A DNA stretch of 35,514 bases. Origin: DATARH01 sp050246595. Lineage in GTDB: Bacteria; Pseudomonadota; Alphaproteobacteria; ATCC43930; CGMCC-115725. This document shows positions 15,575 through 24,078 of this stretch, in pieces. The position numbers and the translations under genes were made by a program. Numbering within the stretch: position 1 is the first letter of the stretch; each line of letters begins with the position of its first letter. The stretch covers positions 1 through 35,514 of the forward strand of contig JBFWVT010000049.1 of assembly GCA_050246595.1 (NCBI GenBank), written 5' to 3'. The notes beneath the pieces are model-generated. The model ran no database searches and was not told the DNA's origin. It saw only the letters and a program-made list of their open reading frames with translations.

Positions 15575-17779
15575 CTAATGGCTTGTGGGCTTCGCGACAG
15601 TGTGCTGCGCCAGTATGCGGGCCAGTTCGCCGGGCATCCAAGCATCAATCGGGGCAAGCTTACCGGCGGCTTCGAGTTGTCTGGCGATGTCGAGGGCACG
15701 CTTGAGCAGCACCGGTGCGGCGGCGGGATCGGCCTCTGCGGTTTTGACATAGGAGACGATCAGGTCGCGCTGCCATTCGGCATTGCCGGGGTCCGACTGC
15801 GCCAGCTTCTCACGGATCGCGAGCGCGGCCCGGTAGCTGGTCAGCGCTGCCTCCGGCTGGTCGCTTTGCGCCCGCTGCACGTCGCCGATCTTGTTATGCA
15901 GGACCGACAGGTCGCGCTGCCATCCAGCATTGCCGGGATCCGCCTCCGCCAGCTTCTCACGGATCGCGAGCGCGGCCCGGTAGCTGGTCAGCGCCGCTCC
16001 CAACTGGCCGCTTTGGGCGCGCTGTACGTCGCCGATCCTGGTATGCGAGACTGACAGGTCGCGCTGCCATTCGGCGTTGCCAGGGTCCGCCTGTGCCAAG
16101 TTTTCGGCAATCGCGTGCGCTGCTTTGTAGCTGATCAGCGCCGCCGACAGATCGCCCTGCGCGCGCTGCACATCGCCGATCTTGTTATGCGAGATCGACA
16201 GGCCACGCTGCCATTTGGCATCTCCGCGGTCCGCCCGCGTCAGCTTTTCACGGATCGCGTGCGCGACCCGGTAACAGGTCAGCGCTGCCCGCAGTTCGTC
16301 CTGCGCAAGCCGCACGTCGCCGATCTTCTCATGTGAGACCGAGAGGTCATGCTGCCATTCGGTGTTGCCGGGGTCTGCCCGCGCCAGATTTTCGCGGATC
16401 GCATGCGCGGCCTGGTAGCTGCCCAGCGCCGCCAACAGATCACCCTGCGCCTTCTGCGCATTGCCGATCCTCTCATGCGAGACCGACAGGGCACGCTCGT
16501 TGCCGGTGCGACGGGCGGCAGTTTCGGCTTCGGCGCAGGCCTGCAACGCCGTTGACAGCGACCCGGTCGTAAGGCAGGAGTCGCCAAGATCGATCCACCC
16601 CCAGACGCAGTCCGGATCGAGCGCGAGCAGCTTGCGCAATGTCGCCTGCGCTGCTGCGTGATCGTACGAGAGACGCTCGACCGCGGCCTGTTCCTCAAGC
16701 AATGGGATCAGCCGCTGCCGGCGGGCGGTTTCCTCTTCGGCGATTTTCTCCGCGAGGACCGATCGTGCTCCGGCAGTGTCGAGTTCTCCCAGGCGCGCGC
16801 GCGCAGCCCCGATCGTAACCTCGATATCCGCCCCGTCATTCGAATGTTCGACCGGCTTCCTCGCTAACGCCAGGGTCGCCTCGATCGCCTCGGCGGCACG
16901 GGTGCGGATTTCGCCTAGCGTCAGCCCATAATGGCCGAGGTTCTGGAATAGTGGGGCCAGCACCTGCGGATCGACGCCCTTGTCGCGGGCTATCGCCTCC
17001 ATCAGCTCGCGATGCCGGCGCTCGTCGGCGGTCTTCATGTCATCGAGCGTGCTTTGGACTCGCGCGAAATCTTCCGCGACTTGCGTCAGAGTCGTCGCCG
17101 TATCGCAGGCGATCCCCTCGATACGCGAGAGCTGTCCCGTGGTCAGTATGGCGCGGAACCTGCCGTCCTGCTTAATCTGCTCGGCAATGAGAGTGCCGAA
17201 CAGATCGAGAAAACGGCGGCAACCGGCATTGCCGTTACGGAAATGCACTTCGAACCCATCGGGGAGAACGACCCCGCCGAGCTGTTCGCGCAGCTCTTCA
17301 ATGACGGCGTCCTCAGCTAGTTTCGCAATATTGGCCGCCCGCGCCGCGACCAAGCGGTGACCTTCAGGCTCGCTCAGAACGCCGTCGATCGCCTGGGCCA
17401 GCGGCGCTGTGACCTCAATATCGAGCCTCACCTTCGCACCGGGCAGGCAGCGGCCGATCGTTCTGGCGCAGAAATCGAGGCTGCGATTGAAAAAGAGTTC
17501 CGGTTGCGTGTACGGCTCGGTTTTCCATTCCGGCCGGCCGACATCACGGTAGTCGCGGATCAGACGCTCCAGAGCCTGGATTTGCGCCATGCGGACGGCG
17601 CGCGCGACATCGTGGTTTTCCGGCAACCCGCGCAGGCCGGCGATGCGGTCTTTCATCCCGCGCATTGTGGCTATCATGAGGCGATCTGTCGGGTTTCCGA
17701 CCGCGCCGCTGACCGCGCTCAGACAAAGCCAGCTCAAGCCGCCGATCGCCATCGCTGAAATCGTTACCGGCTCCGGCAT
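15575..17779 (-). CDS. TPR-repeat protein with uncharacterised N-terminal helical region
   Basis: In this 734-residue protein, residues from about 425 to 690 form at least five near-identical units of about 48-50 residues with the pattern DLSVSHxKIGDVQRAQGDL then AALxSYRAAxAIREKLA and a DPGNAEWQR linker; this is the TPR/SEL-like fold common in large bacterial scaffold and NTPase-linked proteins. Less regular TPR helices precede them (about 340-420). The first 330 residues are helical: a hydrophobic start (ISAMAIGGLSWLCLSAVSGAVG), then alpha-helical segments without any Walker motif, so no NACHT/STAND ATPase is present. It probably mediates protein-protein contacts. GGGAG lies just upstream of the ATG. 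Its 3' end faces the patatin gene. The function is unknown. Confidence 0.75.
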   Translation of the reverse strand: MPEPVTISAMAIGGLSWLCLSAVSGAVGNPTDRLMIATMRGMKDRIAGLRGLPENHDVARAVRMAQIQALERLIRDYRDVGRPEWKTEPYTQPELFFNRSLDFCARTIGRCLPGAKVRLDIEVTAPLAQAIDGVLSEPEGHRLVAARAANIAKLAEDAVIEELREQLGGVVLPDGFEVHFRNGNAGCRRFLDLFGTLIAEQIKQDGRFRAILTTGQLSRIEGIACDTATTLTQVAEDFARVQSTLDDMKTADERRHRELMEAIARDKGVDPQVLAPLFQNLGHYGLTLGEIRTRAAEAIEATLALARKPVEHSNDGADIEVTIGAARARLGELDTAGARSVLAEKIAEEETARRQRLIPLLEEQAAVERLSYDHAAAQATLRKLLALDPDCVWGWIDLGDSCLTTGSLSTALQACAEAETAARRTGNERALSVSHERIGNAQKAQGDLLAALGSYQAAHAIRENLARADPGNTEWQHDLSVSHEKIGDVRLAQDELRAALTCYRVAHAIREKLTRADRGDAKWQRGLSISHNKIGDVQRAQGDLSAALISYKAAHAIAENLAQADPGNAEWQRDLSVSHTRIGDVQRAQSGQLGAALTSYRAALAIREKLAEADPGNAGWQRDLSVLHNKIGDVQRAQSDQPEAALTSYRAALAIREKLAQSDPGNAEWQRDLIVSYVKTAEADPAAAPVLLKRALDIARQLEAAGKLAPIDAWMPGELARILAQHTVAKPTSH
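15745..16500 (-). repeat. Coding tandem repeats (about 145-150 bp units) of the TPR protein
   Basis: Five full units plus a partial one share long DNA identity, for example the segment encoding TSYRAALAIREKLA near 15800 and again near 15950. The high nucleotide similarity suggests recent unit duplication or gene conversion, and copy number may vary between strains. Confidence 0.7.
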
Positions 17780-18027
17780 GACCGCTCCCTGCTGGCCGGA
17801 TGCATCCCGCCCTCTACGTGCCTTTCCGCGCGATAGTACGCGGGAATGCGGGTCACGGAGAACAAAAAGGCTTGTTTTGCGTGGATGGCTGGGTCAAGCC
17901 CGGCCATGACGGTGGCGGGCTGACATACAGGGCGTAGGCGTAACCGTGACCCCGGTCTCTTGCCCCGCTTCTCGGTCGCGGGCAGGATGCGGGCGGGTCG
18001 TGGCGAGGCGGCAGCGGGAGAGGCGGG
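17780..18027. other. Intergenic region with a REP-like palindrome
   Basis: The region separates two divergent genes. Bases about 17882-17912 hold a partly palindromic GGCTGGGTCAAGCCCGGCC segment of the kind dispersed in alphaproteobacterial genomes. The strong ribosome site GGGAGAGGCGGG for the downstream gene ends at 18027. No promoter could be assigned. Confidence 0.4.
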
Positions 18028-19572
18028 ATGAACGGGGCGGAAAGTCTGGTGCGGACCCTGGTCGGGGGCGGGGTTGATGTGTGTTTTGCCAATCCCGGCA
18101 CCTCGGAGATGCATTTTGTCGCCGCGCTCGACCGGGTCGAAGGGATGCGCTGCGTGCTCGGGCTGTTCGAGGGGGTCGTGACGGGCATGGCCGACGGGTA
18201 CTACCGGATGACCGACAACCCGGCCGCCACCCTCTTGCATCTCGGGCCGGGGCTGGCCAACGGGCTGGCCAATATCCACAACGCCAACAAGGCCGCCTCG
18301 GGCATGGTCAATATCGTCGGCGACCATGCCACCTATCACCGGCAATACGACGCGCCGCTGACCTCGGATATCGAGGGGCTGGCGAAACCATCGTCGCACT
18401 GGGTCAAGACCTCGCCCGACGCAATGGGCATCGCGGCGGATGGGGCCGAGGCGGTCGCGCAGGCGCGCATGCCGCCGGGCCGGATCGCGACCTTGATCCT
18501 GCCGGCCGATACGGCGTGGAACGAGGGGTCCGGGCCGGTGCCGGTGCCGCCCCCGGTCAAACCGCCAGCGCCGTCGGCGGAGGCGGTCGAAGAGGCGGCG
18601 CGGGTGCTGCGCTCCGGCGAACCCTGCTTGATCCTTGTCACCGGGCGTGCCGTGCGCGAGGACGGGCTGGCGCTGGCGGGGAAAATCGCCGCGAAAACCG
18701 GCGCGCGGATCATCGCGCAGGGGTCGAACGCGCGGACGCAGCGCGGGCGCGGGAGGGTGTCGGTTGAGCGCATCCCGTATGTCGTCGATCAGGCGCTGAA
18801 GGTGCTGGCCGGTCTCAAGCATGTGATCCTGGTGGGGTCGAAAATGCCGGTCGCGTTTTTCGCCTATCCCGACAAGCCGAGCCTGCTGACCCCGGAAGGC
18901 TGCCAGGGGCACGTGCTGGCAAGGCCGGACGAGGATCTGATCGCGGCGCTGGAGATGCTGGCGGAGGCGGTCGGGGCGAAGGGGACGCCGGCGCCGGTGG
19001 TCAACGATCCGCTTCCGACAAAGGCGACGGGAGCGATCAATTCGGAGGCGCTGGGCGCATCGATCGGGGCTCTGCTGCCGGAGAACGCGGTTGTCGCCGA
19101 CGAGGCGGTGACGACGGGGCGCGGGTTTTTCGCGCCGACCAAGGCGGCCAATCCGCATGACTGGCTGTCGAACATGGGCGGATCGATCGGGCTGGGGCCG
19201 CCGCTGGCGACCGGCGCGGCGGTGGCGTGCCCCGACCGCAAGGTGGTGGGTCTCCAGGCCGACGGCAGCGCGATGTACACGGTGCAGGCGCTGTGGACGC
19301 AGGCGCGCGAGGGGCTGGACGTGACGACCGTGCTGTTCTCGAACCGGACCTATCAGATCCTGCGCGGCGAGTTGGCCAATGTCGGGGCCGGCAATCCGGG
19401 GCGCAAGGCGTTGGACATGCTCGATCTGGGGAACCCGGATATCGACTGGGTGGGCCTCGCGAAAAGTCTCGGGGTGCCGGGGGCGCGGGTCACCGATATG
19501 GACGGGTTCAACCGCCGCTTCGCCGAGGGGCTGGCAACACCGGGGCCGTATCTGGTCGAGGTCGTTCTGTAG
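18028..19572 (+). CDS. Acetolactate synthase large-subunit-like TPP enzyme (benzoylformate decarboxylase/benzaldehyde-lyase type)
   Basis: This 514-residue full-length TPP enzyme has three domains. The N domain has CFANPGTSEMHFVAALD and the cofactor-activating glutamate E48 in GLFEGVVTGMADGYYRM. The central domain begins near residue 185 after a proline-rich linker. The C domain binds diphosphate, with ADGSAMYTVQALWTQAREG (residues 411-429) and Asn439 in FSNRTY. The usual GDG is ADG here, as in a group of acetolactate-synthase-like homologues annotated as large subunit without a regulatory partner. HLGPGLANGLANIHNANKAASG fits that group. No ilvN follows, so a role in branched-chain synthesis is unlikely; a 2-oxoacid decarboxylase or carboligase is more plausible. 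Confidence 0.82.
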   Translation: MNGAESLVRTLVGGGVDVCFANPGTSEMHFVAALDRVEGMRCVLGLFEGVVTGMADGYYRMTDNPAATLLHLGPGLANGLANIHNANKAASGMVNIVGDHATYHRQYDAPLTSDIEGLAKPSSHWVKTSPDAMGIAADGAEAVAQARMPPGRIATLILPADTAWNEGSGPVPVPPPVKPPAPSAEAVEEAARVLRSGEPCLILVTGRAVREDGLALAGKIAAKTGARIIAQGSNARTQRGRGRVSVERIPYVVDQALKVLAGLKHVILVGSKMPVAFFAYPDKPSLLTPEGCQGHVLARPDEDLIAALEMLAEAVGAKGTPAPVVNDPLPTKATGAINSEALGASIGALLPENAVVADEAVTTGRGFFAPTKAANPHDWLSNMGGSIGLGPPLATGAAVACPDRKVVGLQADGSAMYTVQALWTQAREGLDVTTVLFSNRTYQILRGELANVGAGNPGRKALDMLDLGNPDIDWVGLAKSLGVPGARVTDMDGFNRRFAEGLATPGPYLVEVVL

Positions 19573-19591
19573 GGCAGAAGAGTAAAAAGAT

Positions 19592-19685
19592 CTTTAACGC
19601 AGAGGACGCGAAGGATGCGCAAAGGACGCAAAGGATTCCATTGCCTTCGCGACCATTGCGGGTCCTTTGCGACCTTTGCGTTAAA
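19592..19685. repeat. REP-like inverted repeat overlapping the start of the MBL-fold gene
   Basis: The left arm TTTAACGCAGAGGACGCGAA (19592-19611) is answered by CCTTTGCGACCTTTGCGTTAAA (19664-19685, inverse). Internal copies of AAAGGACGCAAAGG strengthen the palindrome. This is a dispersed-repeat type. Unusually, it extends over the ribosome site, the ATG at 19615 and the first 23-24 codons of the next gene. Confidence 0.65.
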
Positions 19686-20448
19686 TGCTTTTCTTTTCGC
19701 TCTATTTGTACTGAGCGTTGCCGCACCCGCCTTCGCGGCCTGTACCGGGGTAATCGCCGATCGCGGGCCGCTTCTGTGGCGGGCGGCGGCGGAGGAGAGG
19801 GCGGTCACGCTCACCTATCTCGGGCATTCGAGTTTTCTGATCGAAAGCCCCGAGGGGGCGCGCATCGTCACCGACTACAACGGCGTCCATCGGGCCAGGG
19901 TGACCCCCGATATCGTGACGATGAACAACGCGCACTCGACGCATTTCACCGAATTGATCGAACCCGGCGTCGCACACGTATTGCGCGGCTGGGACCCCGG
20001 CGGCGGGATGGCGAACCACAATTTGCAGTACCGCGATGTGCGGGTGACCAACGTCCCGACCAATGTGCGCGGTTTCGGCGAGACCCGCTATAACGGCAAT
20101 TCGATTTTCGTGTTCAATCTCGGCGATTTGTGCATCGCGCATCTCGGGCATCTGCATCACACGCTGACCGAGTCGCATCTCGCCGAACTCGGGCAGATCG
20201 ATATCGTGCTGGTGCCGGTGGACGGCTCGTTTACGCTGAACCAGACCGAGATGATCGAGGTATTGCGGCAGGTGAAGGCGAAAATCGCGATCCCGATGCA
20301 TGTCTTTACCGACGCGACCTTGGCGCGGTTTCTGGCGCGCGCCGGCGAGCGCGGGTTTGGCGTGCGGCACGCGCCGCAGCCGCGCATCACCGTCTCGCGC
20401 GCCGATCTGCCGGAGCAGCCGGAAATTCTGGTGTTGCCGGGGCGGTAG
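19615..20448 (+). CDS. Exported metallo-beta-lactamase-fold protein (UlaG-like)
   Basis: The 277-residue protein has a hydrophobic leader core AFLFALFVLSVAAPAFA (about residues 25-41) with likely cleavage after AFA, preceded by a long basic region encoded within a palindromic repeat. The mature part looks like the UlaG/YcfU branch of the MBL fold: TYLGHSSFLIES (first strands with His), NNAHSTHFTE (in place of the usual THxHxDH), HLGHLHHTLTESHLAELGQIDIVLVPVDG and IPMHVF. The histidine motif is altered from THxDxDH, so metal binding may be atypical. A separate ATG at 19685 is out of frame, so 19615 is the only available ATG. Function is unknown. Confidence 0.75.
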   Translation: MRKGRKGFHCLRDHCGSFATFALNAFLFALFVLSVAAPAFAACTGVIADRGPLLWRAAAEERAVTLTYLGHSSFLIESPEGARIVTDYNGVHRARVTPDIVTMNNAHSTHFTELIEPGVAHVLRGWDPGGGMANHNLQYRDVRVTNVPTNVRGFGETRYNGNSIFVFNLGDLCIAHLGHLHHTLTESHLAELGQIDIVLVPVDGSFTLNQTEMIEVLRQVKAKIAIPMHVFTDATLARFLARAGERGFGVRHAPQPRITVSRADLPEQPEILVLPGR

Positions 20449-20465
20449 TCCCGATCCGCGACACG

Positions 20466-20556
20466 TCATTGCGAGGAGACCGGAAGCCGACGAAGCAATC
20501 CCGGTGAAACCGGACCTTGTCGGCGCGGGATTGCTTCGCTTCGCTCGCAATGACAT
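20466..20556. repeat. REP-like palindromic intergenic repeat
   Basis: GTCATTGCGAGGAG near 20465 and GACGAAGCAATCC near 20490-20502 are answered by GGATTGCTTCG near 20528 and CTCGCAATGAC near 20543-20554. This is a dispersed repeat class widespread in bacteria. It may act as an mRNA 3' stabiliser or terminator between the MBL gene and nadX. Confidence 0.7.
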
Positions 20557-20586
20557 TAAAGAAACGGTGAGGCGGGAGGCGGAAGC

Positions 20587-21420
20587 ATGGCAATACACCA
20601 ACCTTTACGGGTCGGCATCGCCGGGTTCGGGACGATCGGCAAGGTGGTCGCTTCCCATCTCGATCCCAAACTCCACGGAGGCATCGACGGAGTGACGCTC
20701 GCCGCCGTCTCGGCGCGGGATATCGGGCGGGCGGAACGGGCGATGGCGGGGTTGATGCGGCCGGTTCCGGTGGTGCCGCTGGCCGGTCTGGCGCAGGCCG
20801 ATCTCGACATTGTTGTCGAATGCGCCCCGGCTTTGCTGCTGCGCGACATCGCCGAGCCGGCGCTGGGCGCGGGCCGCACGCTGGTCACGCTGTCCTGCGG
20901 CGCGCTGCTCGACAATTTCGATCTGGTCGATCTGGCGCGGCGGCACGGCGGGCGCATCCTGGTGCCGACCGGCGCGCTGCTGGGTCTGGACGCGGTGCAG
21001 GCGGCGGCAGAGGGCACGATCGCGCGGGTTCACATGGTCACGCGCAAACCGCCCGACGGACTCGACGGCGCGCCGTATCTGGTCGAACGCGGCATCTCGG
21101 TGCGCGGCATCTGGAAACGGCAATGCGTGTTCAGCGGCAGCGCCCGCGAGGCGGCGCGCGGGTTTCCGGCCAATGTCAATGTCGCGGCGGCGCTGGCGCT
21201 GGCCGGGATCGGCCCGGACCGCACCACGATCGAGATCTGGGCCGATCCTACGATTGACCGCAACATCCATCATATCGAGGTCGAGGCCGACACGGTGCGC
21301 CTCAAGCTGGAAATCGAGAACGTGCCGAGCGTCGAAAACCCGAAAACCGGAAGACTGACACCGCTCTCGGTCATCGCGCTGCTGCGCAAGCTCGGCAGCC
21401 CGCTCGCAATCGGAACCTGA
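20587..21420 (+). CDS. nadX: L-aspartate dehydrogenase NadX
   Basis: The 277-residue enzyme oxidises L-aspartate with NAD(P)+ to iminoaspartate (or oxaloacetate plus ammonia), which can feed quinolinate synthesis or aspartate catabolism. It has the Rossmann loop VGIAGFGTIGKVV at the N terminus, a middle ECAPALLLRDIAEPALG segment, GALLGLDAVQAAAEG, and the C-domain motifs ANVNVAAALALAGIGPDRT and NIHHIEVE with the catalytic histidine at residue 228/229. It ends in a TPLSVIALLRKL helix typical of the family. The ribosome site GGGAGGCGG precedes the ATG. No nadA or nadC is in the window; the neighbours (TPP enzyme upstream, sugar-type binding protein downstream) suggest a catabolic setting, which is only inference. 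Confidence 0.9.
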   Translation: MAIHQPLRVGIAGFGTIGKVVASHLDPKLHGGIDGVTLAAVSARDIGRAERAMAGLMRPVPVVPLAGLAQADLDIVVECAPALLLRDIAEPALGAGRTLVTLSCGALLDNFDLVDLARRHGGRILVPTGALLGLDAVQAAAEGTIARVHMVTRKPPDGLDGAPYLVERGISVRGIWKRQCVFSGSAREAARGFPANVNVAAALALAGIGPDRTTIEIWADPTIDRNIHHIEVEADTVRLKLEIENVPSVENPKTGRLTPLSVIALLRKLGSPLAIGT

Positions 21421-21490
21421 ACCCTCCTTTAGGCTAATGCGACGAAATGGCGGGGCACGGCGGTCGCGCCATATTATATCTGTATGAATA

Positions 21491-21508
21491 AAGCGCATCT
21501 TTGCGCTT
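21491..21508. promoter_or_regulatory. Perfect 7-bp hairpin in the leader of the solute-binding-protein gene
   Basis: AAGCGCA-TCTT-TGCGCTT is a perfect seven-base-pair stem with a four-base loop, located 12 bases before the ribosome site (GGAGGG, 21520-21525). An AT-rich CATATTATAT stretch just upstream (about 21470-21480) could be a -10 region. It may be an operator, or an RNA stem stabilising the transcript. Confidence 0.35.
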
Positions 21509-21529
21509 AGATTGAATTTGGAGGGATCA

Positions 21530-22879
21530 TTGTCACAGAAATTGACGAGGCGCACCGTGCTGCGGACGGCCGCCGCGGCGGCCGGGGTTTCCGCGATCAG
21601 CGCACCGTTCGTCAGCGGCGCCTATGCCGCCGGCAGTCTGTCCTGCGGCTTCTGGGATCACTGGGTGCCGACCGCGCTCGACCCGATGCGCAAGATCTGC
21701 CAGGAATGGGCGGACAAGAACAAGGTCGATCTGAACATCGATTTTATCACCTCGAACGGCGACAAGCTGCTCTTGACGATCGCCGCCGAGGCGCAGGCCA
21801 AATCGGGGCACGACATCCTGTCGATGCCGACCTGGTACGTCGCGGCGCAGGCCGACAATCTCGTCCCGATGGACGAGGTCATGCAGCAGCTGATCGCCAA
21901 TAACGGCAAGGTCAGCGACGCGGCCGAGTATCTCGGCAAGCAGAACGGCAAATGGGTCGGGGTGCCCGGCGTCTGGGGCAACGCGACATTCCCGTGCGTC
22001 GGCCGCGCCGATCTGCTCAAGCAGCATGCCGGGCTCGACGTCATGCAGGCGTGGCCGGCGCAGGGGCCGCCCAACAAGGAGCTGCACGACAACTGGACCT
22101 GGGACACGTTCCTCTCCGTCGCCGAAAAGATGAACAAGGCCGGGCATCCGTTTGGCGAGCCGATGAGTTCGGTGGCCGATGCCGTCAACTGGGTCGGCTC
22201 GGTATTCCAGGCCTACGGTTCCGAGCTGGTCGACAAGAGCGGCAACATCACGGTCAAGTCGGACGCCACGCGGCAGGTGCTTGAGTGGTTCGCCAAGTTT
22301 GTCAAGACCATGCCGCAGGAGGTCTGGGCCTGGGACAATGCCGGCAACAACAAGTGGCTGATCTCGGGCAAGGGCAGTCTGATCCAGAACCCGCCGAGCG
22401 CCTGGGCCGTCGCCAAGCGCGATGCGCCGCAGATCGCCGAGCAGTGCTGGACCTTCCCGCCGCCAAAGGGACCAAAGGGACGGTTTGTCGCCGCCAACAC
22501 CTATTTCTTCGCCGCCTGGCAGTTCGGGCGAAACCAGGGCGCGGCGAAGGACCTGATCCACTATCTGGCCGACCGGCCGCAGGCGCAGAAGCTGGTCGAG
22601 GCCAGCCAGGGCTTCGACTTGCCGTCATTCGAGAACCAGCTCGACTTTGATGTCTGGGCGAAACAGGGTCCGCCGCCGGGTGCGATTGCCAATTACCCGC
22701 CACGCGGCGACATTGTCGTGTCGATCTCGGGCGCGCCGGCGCCGGTGCCGATCGCGACGCAGATGTTCGCGCAGGCCACGATGACCAAGATGATCGCGCA
22801 GCACACGGTGCAGGGACGCTCGGCTGAGCAGGCGATGAGCTGGGCCGCGAACGAACTCGAAGGGTTCATGCGGACGTAA
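21530..22879 (+). CDS. Family 1 extracellular solute-binding protein (ABC importer), Tat leader
   Basis: The 449-residue protein begins with MSQKLTRRTVLRTAAAAAGV and SAISAPFVSGAYA, a twin-arginine leader (RRTVLR). The mature chain has the family-1 binding-protein layout: CGFWDHWVPTALDPMRKICQEWADKN, AAEAQAKSGHDILSMPTWYVA, GVPGVWGN and VAANTYFFAAWQFGRNQGAAKDLIHYL. Such proteins bind sugars, polyols or related solutes for ABC import. The start is TTG at 21530, five bases after GGAGGG; an in-frame TTG at 21512 lies before the ribosome site and is rejected. No permease or ATPase gene follows, so the receptor is orphaned in this window. A weak leader hairpin precedes it. Confidence 0.87.
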   Translation: MSQKLTRRTVLRTAAAAAGVSAISAPFVSGAYAAGSLSCGFWDHWVPTALDPMRKICQEWADKNKVDLNIDFITSNGDKLLLTIAAEAQAKSGHDILSMPTWYVAAQADNLVPMDEVMQQLIANNGKVSDAAEYLGKQNGKWVGVPGVWGNATFPCVGRADLLKQHAGLDVMQAWPAQGPPNKELHDNWTWDTFLSVAEKMNKAGHPFGEPMSSVADAVNWVGSVFQAYGSELVDKSGNITVKSDATRQVLEWFAKFVKTMPQEVWAWDNAGNNKWLISGKGSLIQNPPSAWAVAKRDAPQIAEQCWTFPPPKGPKGRFVAANTYFFAAWQFGRNQGAAKDLIHYLADRPQAQKLVEASQGFDLPSFENQLDFDVWAKQGPPPGAIANYPPRGDIVVSISGAPAPVPIATQMFAQATMTKMIAQHTVQGRSAEQAMSWAANELEGFMRT

Positions 22880-23223
22880 TCCCGACCAACCGACGCCCCC
22901 GCCCTGCCTTCCATAATCTCCGGGTCACGCCCGGGATGGGAGGATCGGGTTGGGGGCGAGATTGCGGCAACGGTCGGCTTCAAGGGCGGCGCGCCGATCC
23001 GTCCGGGTCCAGGGTCTGTCGCCAAATGGGCAAATCGGACGATTTTTCCTTCCTCCTTGTCATACCGGCGTAGGCCAGCATCCACCGGGCAGCCGCACAA
23101 TCAGCCGAAATGTGGGTCCCGGCCGGAATTTATCCCCGGATCAAGTCCGGGGCAGGCTCTTGGGCCGGCCGCAGGCCGGACCCGTGCGCCGAGCCGGCAA
23201 CCGGACCGGTCTGACAACAGGTC
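22880..23223. other. Convergent intergenic region with dispersed palindromes
   Basis: The 344 bp between two converging genes encode nothing recognisable. They hold GTCATACCGGCGTAGGCC-type and CCCCGGATCAAGTCCGGGG-type repeat fragments, which may end transcription from both sides. Confidence 0.45.
23134..23152. terminator. Perfect stem CCCCGGA/TCCGGGG between convergent genes
   Basis: Seven-base-pair perfect stem with a five-base loop (TCAAG). It is followed by no U-tract on either strand, so a factor-independent terminator is doubtful; a REP-type repeat is the alternative. Confidence 0.35.
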
Positions 23224-24078
23224 CTAACGGTTGCACTGGACACTGCGCAGCCGGCACGAGATGCTGGTGCGTTTCTCGCAGTTTTCGATGGCGGCGCGCT
23301 CGGCGGCGTCGCGGCCGGAACGGGTGGCGCCGCCCCATACCTTGCCGTTCTCGGTCATCGCGATCGCGCCGCATTGCCGGGCGGCCATGCGGAAGACGAT
23401 CCGGCAGGAATGCGAGGCACAGCCCTTGAGCGCCGCCTCGTCGGCCCGCGCCTGCGATTCCTGGTTCCAGCTCGCGCCGTAGCGCCCGCTGGTGCCGTCG
23501 TGGGCAAAGGCCCCGAAAGCCGCTCCTGAAGCCGATCCCGACCCGCCGGGCCCTGTACCGCTCTCGGCGGTCGCCGCCGTCGCGGCCGTGTCGCCCCTGG
23601 TTTTCAGCACCAGGGCGCTGCGCTCGTTGTCGAGCGTCCAGGACGCGAATTTGGACAGAAAACTCTGCCCCAGCAGCGGCGGGCTGCCGGGTCCGCTGAT
23701 GCTGGCCGTCACATTCGATACGGTCTGTCCGCCGACCGTCAATTGGCGCAGCAGGACGCGCCGTTTGCGCTGTTTCGAGCCATCCGCCAGAATATAAGTG
23801 CCTGTGCCAAGGGGTTCGGCGGGCTTGCTGGCGCGCTCCAGCGCGCGCGCCGCCTCTTCCGGGATCGATACGTCCGAGGCGCCGGTATCGAGCACAAAAT
23901 TGACCGTGACCGCGTTGTTGATCCGCCCGGCGATCAGATAGCTGCCGGCGTGCTTTCTGAGCTGGATCGTCTCGGCGAAGACCGGGTGGGTCGGCAGCGC
24001 CAAAGCCGGGACCAGTGACAGAAACAGCACGATTGCCGCCGGTAGAAGACGCCATGCCGGCCGCTCTATTTGTTGCAT
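23224..24078 (-). CDS. Exported retropepsin-like aspartic protease fused to a DUF4189 domain
   Basis: The 284-residue protein starts with a signal peptide (RLLPAAIVLFLSLVPALALP). A clan AA retropepsin-like domain follows (about residues 38-160): the catalytic Asp64 in FVLDTGASDVS, the flap-like ILADGSKQ, LRQLTVGGQTVSNV and the closing PPLLGQSFLSKFASWTLD, as in the bacterial single-domain proteases of TIGR02281. After a Thr/Ala/Gly-rich linker (about 160-190), residues about 195-284 form a DUF4189 domain with cysteines (LKGCASHSCRIVF, QCGAIAMTENGKVWGGA, IENCEKRTSISCRL). The start ATG 24078 overlaps the end of the upstream stand-alone DUF4189 gene by 13 bases, so they are coupled. Retropepsins work as dimers with one Asp per chain. 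The target is unknown. Confidence 0.78.
   Translation of the reverse strand: MQQIERPAWRLLPAAIVLFLSLVPALALPTHPVFAETIQLRKHAGSYLIAGRINNAVTVNFVLDTGASDVSIPEEAARALERASKPAEPLGTGTYILADGSKQRKRRVLLRQLTVGGQTVSNVTASISGPGSPPLLGQSFLSKFASWTLDNERSALVLKTRGDTAATAATAESGTGPGGSGSASGAAFGAFAHDGTSGRYGASWNQESQARADEAALKGCASHSCRIVFRMAARQCGAIAMTENGKVWGGATRSGRDAAERAAIENCEKRTSISCRLRSVQCNR

Noticed and set aside
18028..19572. Classical IlvB annotation
   Set aside because: No ilvN follows, the diphosphate motif begins with ADG and the best motif agreement is with lone acetolactate-synthase-like enzymes.
23134..23152. Intrinsic terminator with high confidence
   Set aside because: No T-tract follows on either strand; kept only as a low-confidence structure.
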